From CAVSSX01 sp963730735 (GTDB lineage: Bacteria > Actinomycetota > Acidimicrobiia > Acidimicrobiales > RAAP-2): 64,000 bases of DNA. Shown here piece by piece: positions 42,983-49,743 of the stretch. Location: NCBI GenBank assembly GCA_963730735.1, contig CAVSSX010000008.1:571467-635466 (forward strand), given 5' to 3'. The notes below the pieces were generated by a model. That model made no database searches. It worked only from the letters and a program-made list of their open reading frames with translations, and was not told the origin of the DNA. The first letter of the stretch is position 1, and every line of letters begins with the position of its first letter. A program made the translations under genes and the position numbers.

Positions 42983-44776
42983 TCAGACGGCGACGATGAC
43001 CGGGACGATCATCGGGCGACGGCGGGTCCGGTCGGTGACCAGCTTGCCGAGGGCCTTGCGGGCGTGGCGGCCGAGCGCCTCGACGTCCCGAGCCCCGTCG
43101 CCCATGGCCTTGACCAGCGCCTGCTCGACCACCTTGGCCGCCTCGTCGAGCAGGATCTCGGCCTCGTCGGCGTGGATCCACCCCCGGGTGGCGATCTGGG
43201 GGGTGCCGACCAGCGAGCCGTTCTGGATGTCGACGGTCGCCACCACCATGACGACGCCCTCCTCGGAGAGCAGCTTGCGGTCCCGGAGCACCCCGTGGCC
43301 GACGCCCCCGACGGTGCCGTCGACGTAGGTGTACCCGGCCGGCACGTAGCCGTCCCGGCGCAGGCCGTTGCCGTCGACCCGCAGGGCGTCGCCGTCGACG
43401 CACAGGAGGACCTGGTCGGCCGGCACACCCATGCCGCGGGCGAGAGCGGCGTGGTGCACCAGATGGCGGTACTCCCCGTGGACGGGCACGAACATGTCCG
43501 GCCGGGCCACCGAGAGCAGTGTCTGGAGCTCGCCCTGGCGGGCGTGACCGCTCACGTGGACCGCCTCGGCGCCGGTGTGGACGACCTCGGCCCCCCGGCG
43601 GTGCAGGTCGTCGATGACCCGGCCGACCGACCACTCGTTGCCCGGGATGGGGTGGGCGCTGATGACCACCACGTCCTGGTCCTCGATCTTGAGGCGCTTG
43701 TTCTCCCCCACGGCCATGAGCGAGAGGGCCGACATCGGCTCACCCTGGGACCCGGTCGAGATCACGCAGGTCTCGCCCGGGGCCAGCAGGTGGATCTGGT
43801 CGATGTCGACCAGCGTGCCCTCGGGGAAGTGCAGGATCCCGAGGCGGCGGGCCAATTCCACGTTCTTGCCCATCGACCGGCCGAGGGTGGCCACCTTGCG
43901 GCCGGTGGCCACGGCGGCGTCGATCACCTGCTGGACCCGGTGGATGTGGCTGGCGAAGCAGGCGACCACGATGCGCCGGCCCTCCCGGGCGGCGAAGACC
44001 CGGCGCAGGGTGACCCCGACGGTCGACTCCGACGCCGTGAAACCGGGCTCCTCGGCGTTGGTCGAGTCCGAGAGCAGGAGGCGGATCCCCGGCCCGGCGG
44101 CCAGGGCCCCGATCCGGGCCAGGTCGGTCCGGCGGCCGTCCACCGGCTGCAGGTCGAGCTTGAAGTCCCCCGAGTGCAGGATGATGCCCTGGGGAGTGTG
44201 GAAGGCCAGGGCGAAGGCCTCGGGCACCGAGTGGGTGACCGGGATGAACTCGACGTCGCACGGCCCGATCCGGCGCCGCTCGCCGTCCTTCACCGTGACG
44301 AAGGTCGCCCGGTCGGCCAGGCCGGCCTCCTCCACCCGGTGACGGGCCAGGCCGACGGTGAGCTCGGAGCCGTAGATCGACAGCGACAGGTCCCGCAGGA
44401 GGAAGGCCAGGCCGCCGGTGTGGTCCTCGTGGCCGTGGGTCAGGACCACGCCGTCCACCCGGTCGGCGTTGTCCTTCAGGTACGAGAAGTCCGGCAGGAC
44501 CAGGTCGACCCCGGGCATGTCGGGGTCGGGGAACATGATCCCGCAGTCGAGGACCAGGATCCGCCCGTCGACCTCGATGCACAGGCAGTTCCGGCCGATC
44601 TCGCCCAGGCCGCCCAGGAACACCACCCGCACCGAGCCCTCGCCGGGCACGTCGGTCCGGTGCGTCGTCGGGGTGGAGGCGCCGGAGGCCGGCTGACGGT
44701 CCGGACCGCTGCGGCCGTCCACCGCCTCGGTGTCGTTCCCCTTGGGCTTGCGGCTGCGGCGTTTGCGTTCAGGCAC
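42983..44776 (-). CDS. rnj: Ribonuclease J
   Basis: Metallo-beta-lactamase/beta-CASP exo- and endoribonuclease, 597 aa. Metal motif LTHGHEDHTGG, HSVPEAFAL, HSGDFKLD, beta-CASP SASHIHRV-type (ACFASHIHRVQQ), GSQGEPMSAL, SAHPIPGNE, and HVSGHARQGEL. The 50-residue N-terminal basic, low-complexity extension is as in mycobacterial RNase J. It follows dapA on the same strand as in mycobacteria, with a strong stem-loop between. Confidence 0.95.
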   Translation of the reverse strand: MPERKRRSRKPKGNDTEAVDGRSGPDRQPASGASTPTTHRTDVPGEGSVRVVFLGGLGEIGRNCLCIEVDGRILVLDCGIMFPDPDMPGVDLVLPDFSYLKDNADRVDGVVLTHGHEDHTGGLAFLLRDLSLSIYGSELTVGLARHRVEEAGLADRATFVTVKDGERRRIGPCDVEFIPVTHSVPEAFALAFHTPQGIILHSGDFKLDLQPVDGRRTDLARIGALAAGPGIRLLLSDSTNAEEPGFTASESTVGVTLRRVFAAREGRRIVVACFASHIHRVQQVIDAAVATGRKVATLGRSMGKNVELARRLGILHFPEGTLVDIDQIHLLAPGETCVISTGSQGEPMSALSLMAVGENKRLKIEDQDVVVISAHPIPGNEWSVGRVIDDLHRRGAEVVHTGAEAVHVSGHARQGELQTLLSVARPDMFVPVHGEYRHLVHHAALARGMGVPADQVLLCVDGDALRVDGNGLRRDGYVPAGYTYVDGTVGGVGHGVLRDRKLLSEEGVVMVVATVDIQNGSLVGTPQIATRGWIHADEAEILLDEAAKVVEQALVKAMGDGARDVEALGRHARKALGKLVTDRTRRRPMIVPVIVAV

Positions 44777-44825
44777 GTGCGGTTCCCATCGTGTGGTGCG
44801 GAAGGTGGCGGGTGGTGCGGGGGTC

Positions 44826-44848
44826 GACCAGGGCCCGGGGCCCTGGTC
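44826..44848 (-). terminator. Stem-loop after dapA
   Basis: GACCAGGGCC-CGG-GGCCCTGGTC: a perfect 10-bp stem starting 3 bp after the dapA stop and 50 bp before rnj. No T-tract. May end dapA transcripts or protect their 3' end from RNase J. Confidence 0.5.
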
Positions 44849-44851
44849 CGG

Positions 44852-45754
44852 TCACTGCGTGCCCAGGCGGGCGAGCACCCGGCGGGCCTCGCCGTCGAGT
44901 TCGGGCGGGGCGACCCCGAGCGGGGCCCGGCACTGCCCGACGGCCAGCCCCAGGGCCCGGCACGCCGCCTTGGCCGGCAGCGGGTTCGGGCACTCCTCGG
45001 TGGACTCGAAGTCGAACGACTCGATCAGGCGGGCGTTGGCGTGGCGGGCCCCCTCGACGTCGCCCTTGGCGAACGCCGTCAGGACCTCGCCGAACTCCCG
45101 ACCGGCCCAGTTGGCGGCCACGCTGACCACGCCGACGGCCCCGATGGCCAGCAGCGGCAGGGTCAGGGCGTCGTCGCCCGAGTACAGCTCGAAGGAGGCC
45201 GGGGTGCGGGCCACCAGGCGGGCCGACCCGGCCACGTCGCCGGCGGCGTCCTTCACGGCCACGATGTTGGGCACCTGCTCGGCCAGGGCCACCATGGTGT
45301 GCAGGGCGATCCGTCGGCCGGTCCGCACCGGGATGTCGTAGAGCATGACCGGGAGGTCGGTGGCCGCCGCCACCGCCCGGAAGTGCCCGTCGATGCCGAC
45401 CTGCGAGGGCCGGCTGTAGTAGGGGGTGACGACCAGGATGCCGTCGACCCCGACGTCGGTCGCCTTCCGGGTCAGCTCCACCGAGTGGGCGGTGTCGTTC
45501 GAGCCGGTGCCGGCGAGCACCGGGATGGTGACGGCCTCGGCCACGGCCCGCCAGAGGTCGACGGACTCGTCGTCGGTGAGCACCGGCCCCTCGCCGGTGG
45601 TCCCGGCGACCACCAGCCCGTCGCTGCCGTGGTCGGCCAGGTGACGGGCGAGGGCCACCGCGGCGTCGACGTCGAGGGCCCCGTCGGCGTCGAACGGCGT
45701 CACCATGGCCGTCACGACGGCGCCGAAACGGGGCGAGCGCTCGGTCCCTGACAT
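44852..45754 (-). CDS. dapA: 4-hydroxy-tetrahydrodipicolinate synthase
   Basis: Condenses pyruvate with aspartate semialdehyde, first step toward diaminopimelate; 300 aa TIM barrel. Motifs: VTAMVTPFDADGALD, VAGTTGEGPVLTDDE, LAGTGSNDT, VVTPYYSRPSQ, catalytic Tyr in MLYDIPVRTG and Schiff-base Lys in IVAVKDAAGD. ATG 45754. Conserved dapA-rnj neighbourhood. Confidence 0.95.
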   Translation of the reverse strand: MSGTERSPRFGAVVTAMVTPFDADGALDVDAAVALARHLADHGSDGLVVAGTTGEGPVLTDDESVDLWRAVAEAVTIPVLAGTGSNDTAHSVELTRKATDVGVDGILVVTPYYSRPSQVGIDGHFRAVAAATDLPVMLYDIPVRTGRRIALHTMVALAEQVPNIVAVKDAAGDVAGSARLVARTPASFELYSGDDALTLPLLAIGAVGVVSVAANWAGREFGEVLTAFAKGDVEGARHANARLIESFDFESTEECPNPLPAKAACRALGLAVGQCRAPLGVAPPELDGEARRVLARLGTQ

Positions 45755-45817
45755 GATCGGCCCAAGGCTAGCAGTCGACCTCTCGGCCGCTCACGGGGAG
45801 CCGCCCCGTCGGGCGGG

Positions 45818-46993
45818 CTAGCTGACCGCCCGCTCGGCCGGCGACCCGTCGGCGGTGGCGTCCACCTCGGCCACCGTGTCGGTCCAGTTCTCGTACTCGA
45901 TGACCCCCATCTCGGTGAACCGTTGGCGCAGCCAGCCGTCGCCGCCGTCGAGCAGGCCGAGCTTCTTCACGTTGGGGACGATCTTGGAGAACAGGGCCCG
46001 CTGGAACTCCATGCGGTCGGGGGCCTGGGCCACCGCCGTGAGGACGTCGGCCTTGGGCACCTCGAGCCGCTCCCACACCTCCTGGAAGAGCAGGCGGTCG
46101 CGCATGCGCACCGCCGCCTCGAAGGCGAACTCCTGGCGGTCGCGCAGCTCGGCCGCCGAGAGACCGGCGTAGTACTCCTGGAGGCTCAGCACGCCGAAGG
46201 CCACGTGGCGGGCCTCGTCGGCCATCACGTAGCGCAGCAGCTGCTTCAGCAGCGGCTCGGTCGTGGTGGCGTGGATGAACCCGAAGGAGGCCAGGGCCAG
46301 GCCCTCGACCATGATCTGCATCCCGAGGTAGGTGATGTCCCAGCGCGAGTCCGAGATGATGTCGTCGAGCAGCAGGCCCAGGTGGGCGTTCAGCGGGTAG
46401 TGGCCCGACAGCTTCTCGTCGAGGTACTTGGAGAACACCTCGACGTGGCGGGCCTCGTCGACCACCTGGGTGGCGGCGTAGTACTTGGCGTCGATCCACG
46501 GCACCGTCTCCACGATCTTGGCCGTGCACAACAGGGCGCCCTGCTCGCCGTGCATGAACTGCGACAGCGTCCAGTTCTGGTTCTCCATGCCGAAGTGCAG
46601 CCACTCCTTCTGGCCCCAGGACGCGAGGACCGTGCCGGCCAGGTCGCCGCTCCCCCACTGGGCGGCCGGCCCGGCGGCGGCGGCGTTGGCCGCCACCACC
46701 CGCTCCTGGTCGACCTCGGTGTCCCACGGCAGGTCGGTCTGGCCGTTCCACTGGGCCCGCTTGGCCTTCTCGTAGAGCCGGTCGAGCTGCGACCGGGCCC
46801 CCTTCTCGTAGTCCCAGGTGAACTCGGCCGGGCAGTGGTCGTCGACCAGGTGCCGGCCGTCGGCCTCCTCGTAGCCGACCACCGAGAGCACCGCCTCGAG
46901 GTCGTTGACCTCGGTCCGGCCGATCATCTCGAGGTCGGGCGTCCGGGCGTCGTCGTGGTCGGTCCCGTGTCCGGGCACGTTGAGGGTGGTCAT
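45818..46993 (-). CDS. Ferritin-like diiron protein (R2/AurF-type fold)
   Basis: Protein of 391 aa with a four-helix diiron centre of the ribonucleotide-reductase-R2/N-oxygenase type. Ligand pattern: Glu in MHGEQGALLC, ExxH in VVDEARHVEVF, Glu in MVEGLALASFGF, and second ExxH in VMADEARHVAFG. Length and the double EARH suit unassigned actinobacterial diiron oxygenases rather than true R2, which has a radical Tyr context not obvious here. ATG 46993 overlaps the upstream TetR gene by ATGA, so the regulator and enzyme are co-translated. Substrate unknown. Confidence 0.82.
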   Translation of the reverse strand: MTTLNVPGHGTDHDDARTPDLEMIGRTEVNDLEAVLSVVGYEEADGRHLVDDHCPAEFTWDYEKGARSQLDRLYEKAKRAQWNGQTDLPWDTEVDQERVVAANAAAAGPAAQWGSGDLAGTVLASWGQKEWLHFGMENQNWTLSQFMHGEQGALLCTAKIVETVPWIDAKYYAATQVVDEARHVEVFSKYLDEKLSGHYPLNAHLGLLLDDIISDSRWDITYLGMQIMVEGLALASFGFIHATTTEPLLKQLLRYVMADEARHVAFGVLSLQEYYAGLSAAELRDRQEFAFEAAVRMRDRLLFQEVWERLEVPKADVLTAVAQAPDRMEFQRALFSKIVPNVKKLGLLDGGDGWLRQRFTEMGVIEYENWTDTVAEVDATADGSPAERAVS

Positions 46994-47799
46994 CGGGTCG
47001 CTCCCTTGCGTCGGGTCGTCGGGGGGTCAGCACTGTCGCGGTGTCGTTGGGCTGGTGGGGCCGCCCGTCGGGCGGCGTCGTGCGGACCGAGGTCCCGCAG
47101 GCGCAGGGCGTCGATCCCCGGTAGGACGAAGGTCCGGACCACGTGGCGGGCGGCGTCGAGGTCGGCCAGCGACCAGCCGCCGTCGCGGTCGGCCACGTAG
47201 GCCAGCACGATCCGGGCCGCCCACTCGCCGGCCCGCCCGGCGTCCTCGGGCTCGAGCCACCGGCCGAGGAACGGGGCGACGAAGTCGCCGGCCACCCGGA
47301 GCACCCGGTCCAGGCCGGCGAAGGCCAACTGGGGCAGGACCAGCCCGGGCTCGTGCTCGGCCACGAAGCACAGGGCCCGGTGGTTGCGCAGCCAGCGGGT
47401 CGAGGTGGTGAGGCCCGACACCAGGGCCTCCTCGAGGTCGGTGGCCTCGCCCATGGCGACGGCCAGCGCCGAGAAGAACCGGGCGGTCTCGGTCTCCACC
47501 ACCGCCGCCAGCACGGCGTCACGGCCACCGGGGAAGGTGCGGTAGAGGGTCGCCCGCGACAGCCCGGCCTCCCGGGCGATGTCGTCGACGGTGGTCTTGG
47601 CCACCCCGTGACGGGCCAGGCACCGCAGCGCCCCGTCGACCACCCGGACCCGCACCGAGGACCGGTCGTCGGTCCCGAGGAACGTGATGGCGCCGGGTCG
47701 CCGGCGACGAGGCGGCCCGGGCCGTGGTGGCGCCGGGACCGCCGCCCCGCCCCGCCCGGCCGCCTCGGCCAGGGCCGGTCCGTCGGGCATCGGGGTCAT
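46990..47799 (-). CDS. TetR-family regulator coupled to the diiron enzyme
   Basis: Protein of 269 aa. HTH region RVVDGALRCLARHGVAKTTVDDIAREAGLSRATLYRTFPGGRDAVL near residues 50-95, preceded by a Pro/Arg-rich leader that may be shorter if a later start is used. The ligand domain is of the long type. It is divergent from a thioesterase gene; the gap holds an imperfect inverted repeat at 47801-47827. HTH similar to that of the second TetR at 48331 (AGVSRATVYRYFPGGRDEL). Confidence 0.85.
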   Translation of the reverse strand: MTPMPDGPALAEAAGRGGAAVPAPPRPGPPRRRRPGAITFLGTDDRSSVRVRVVDGALRCLARHGVAKTTVDDIAREAGLSRATLYRTFPGGRDAVLAAVVETETARFFSALAVAMGEATDLEEALVSGLTTSTRWLRNHRALCFVAEHEPGLVLPQLAFAGLDRVLRVAGDFVAPFLGRWLEPEDAGRAGEWAARIVLAYVADRDGGWSLADLDAARHVVRTFVLPGIDALRLRDLGPHDAARRAAPPAQRHRDSADPPTTRRKGATR

Positions 47800-47800
47800 A

Positions 47801-47827
47801 TGAAACAGTATGTCGATTTTTGTCTCA
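47801..47827. promoter_or_regulatory. Candidate TetR operator
   Basis: TGAAACA, 13 bp, TGTCTCA: an imperfect 7+7 inverted repeat in an AT-rich patch between the divergent tetR and thioesterase genes. It touches the tetR start, as a self-repressing operator would. Confidence 0.4.
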
Positions 47828-47874
47828 TCGTCAACGCCCCCCGATGGCCCGCTACGCTGCCCGACGTGCCCCAG

Positions 47875-48300
47875 ATGGACGCCGCCGAGCTCCAGGAGTT
47901 CTTCCGCCAGGCCTTCGACGAGGCGGCCCCGCCCTTCGTCGTCGAGGAGGTGGCCGACTGGGGCGCCCGGGTCCGCCTACCGGTGACGGCGGCCCACTCG
48001 AGGCCGGGGAACACCGTCTCGGGACCGGCCCTGATGACGGCGGCCGACACCGCCGCCTACACGGCCATCCTGGCCCAGATCGGACCGGTGGCCCTGGCCG
48101 TGACGACCAGCCTGCACATCGACTTCCTCCGCAAGCCGCCGCTCCGCGACGTGCTGGCCGAGGCCCGGTTGCTCAAGCTGGGCCGACGGCTGGCCATCGT
48201 CTCGGTGGCCCTGTGGTCGGCCGACGCCGACGGTGGCCCCGGCGACCGCTCGACGCTGGTGGCCAGCGCCCAGGTCACCTACTCGATCCCGCCGAGCTGA
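47875..48300 (+). CDS. PaaI-family hotdog thioesterase
   Basis: Acyl-CoA thioesterase-like single hotdog domain, 141 aa. Family pattern RPGNTVSGPALMTAADTAAYTAILAQIG (central helix with catalytic acid position), TTSLHIDFLRKPPLRDVLAEARLLKLGRRLAIVSV. ATG 47875 used; GTG 47866 would add three residues. Flanked by two TetR genes and the diiron enzyme, suggesting a small lipid or acyl-CoA module (inference). Confidence 0.85.
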   Translation: MDAAELQEFFRQAFDEAAPPFVVEEVADWGARVRLPVTAAHSRPGNTVSGPALMTAADTAAYTAILAQIGPVALAVTTSLHIDFLRKPPLRDVLAEARLLKLGRRLAIVSVALWSADADGGPGDRSTLVASAQVTYSIPPS

Positions 48301-48330
48301 CCCGGGCCACGACGGCAGCGCCGCCGCCGC

Positions 48331-48918
48331 TCAGGCGTGCGGCGGCGGCACGATGCCCCCGAGGAGCTCGGCCCGGACCAGCCGGGCCACCTGCTCGGGG
48401 TCGTCGAGGTCCCAGCGACCGGGTGAGCCGATGTAGGAGAGCACCATGCGGGCCAGGAAGGTGGCGGCCTCGGCCACGTCGACCCCCGGGGCCAGCTCGT
48501 GGCGCTCGAGGTAGGGGGTGAGGAAGGCGGCGATGACCTCGATGGTCCCGGGGCTCTCCCCGGTGAGCGCCGGCAGGAGGCTCTCGGGCTCACTGGCCAG
48601 CACCCGCTGGAGCACCTCGTGGTCGGAGATGGCCCGGTGGGCGAAGAGCAGACCGCGCTCCATGACCTCCTCGAGCGAGTCGGCCGACTGCACCTCCTCG
48701 TAGAGGCGGGCGAAGAAGCGGGCGTACTCGAAGGTGACCACGGCGCCCATCAGCTCGTCCCGGCCACCCGGGAAGTACCGGTACACGGTGGCCCGGGACA
48801 CCCCGGCCTCCTTGGCCGCGTCCTCGACGGTGGTCCGGGCCAGTCCCCGGCGGGCCACGCAGTCGTAGGTCGCCTGGAGGATCCGCTGGCGCACCACCTC
48901 GGTGTCGGCGGCGGCCAC
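48331..48918 (-). CDS. TetR-family regulator
   Basis: Protein of 195 aa with HTH YDCVARRGLARTTVEDAAKEAGVSRATVYRYFPGGRDELM. The C-terminal domain (FEYARFFARLYEEVQSADSLEEVMERGLLFAHRAISDHEVLQRVL) resembles that of the other TetR at 46990, and the two are probably paralogues. Start GTG 48918 lies 5 nt after the dapB stop, so it could be read through from dapB. Convergent with the thioesterase. Confidence 0.87.
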   Translation of the reverse strand: MAAADTEVVRQRILQATYDCVARRGLARTTVEDAAKEAGVSRATVYRYFPGGRDELMGAVVTFEYARFFARLYEEVQSADSLEEVMERGLLFAHRAISDHEVLQRVLASEPESLLPALTGESPGTIEVIAAFLTPYLERHELAPGVDVAEAATFLARMVLSYIGSPGRWDLDDPEQVARLVRAELLGGIVPPPHA

Positions 48919-48923
48919 CGGGT

Positions 48924-49733
48924 TCAGAAGCCGAGCAGCGGGCCCAGACCGACGGTGAGCCCCGGGTGGTCGGGCACCTGGCGCACGGCCAGCAACACCC
49001 CGGGCATGAACGACCGCCGGTCGTAGGAGTCGTGACGGAGCGACAGGCTCTGGCCGACGGCGCCGAAGATGACCTCCTCGTGGGCCACCAGTCCGGGCAG
49101 CCGGACCGAGTGCACCTGGACCCCGCCCGGGCCGGTCCCGCCCCGGGCGCCCTCGAGGACGTGGTCGGTCGTCGGGTCGGCCCCGAAGGCCGGCGACCCG
49201 GCTCGGCGGCGGGCGGCGGCGATCCCCTCGGCGGTGCGCATCGCCGTCCCCGACGGGGCGTCCACCTTGGCGTCGTGGTGGAGCTCGATGATCTCGACCC
49301 CGTCCATGAACGGGGCGGCCAGCTCGCTCAGGCGCATCAGGAGGACGGCCCCGATGGCGAAGTTGGCCGCCACCACGGCGTTGGCCGACGAGGCCTCGAA
49401 CCGGGCGGTGGCCTCGGCCAGGTCGCCATCGGACAGCCCGGTCGTCCCCATCACCAGGTGCACGCCGTGGCCGGCGCACCAGTCGAGGTGCTTGCGGGCC
49501 GCCGAGGCCAGGGTGAAGTCGACGGCCACCTCGGCGTCGCAGGCCGTCAACGCCTCGACGTCGCCGGTGAAGTGCAGCCCGGGCGCCGCGTCCCCGATCA
49601 CCTGGTGCACGTCGATGCCGGCCAGGTGGGGGTCGACGGCGGCCACCAGCTCGAGGTCCGGGGCGCCGACCACCGCCCGGCAGACCTCCTGGCCCATGCG
49701 GCCACCGGCTCCGAGGACGGCCACCCTGGTCAT
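48924..49733 (-). CDS. dapB: 4-hydroxy-tetrahydrodipicolinate reductase
   Basis: NAD(P)H enzyme after DapA, 269 aa. Rossmann motif VAVLGAGGRMGQEV, VDFTLASAA, MGTTGLSD, substrate/catalytic motif ELHHDAKVDAPSGTA (His-His, Lys). ATG 49733. Follows the YfhO-like gene by 10 nt and precedes a tetR gene by 5 nt. Confidence 0.95.
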   Translation of the reverse strand: MTRVAVLGAGGRMGQEVCRAVVGAPDLELVAAVDPHLAGIDVHQVIGDAAPGLHFTGDVEALTACDAEVAVDFTLASAARKHLDWCAGHGVHLVMGTTGLSDGDLAEATARFEASSANAVVAANFAIGAVLLMRLSELAAPFMDGVEIIELHHDAKVDAPSGTAMRTAEGIAAARRRAGSPAFGADPTTDHVLEGARGGTGPGGVQVHSVRLPGLVAHEEVIFGAVGQSLSLRHDSYDRRSFMPGVLLAVRQVPDHPGLTVGLGPLLGF

Positions 49734-49743
49734 CCGGGGAACC

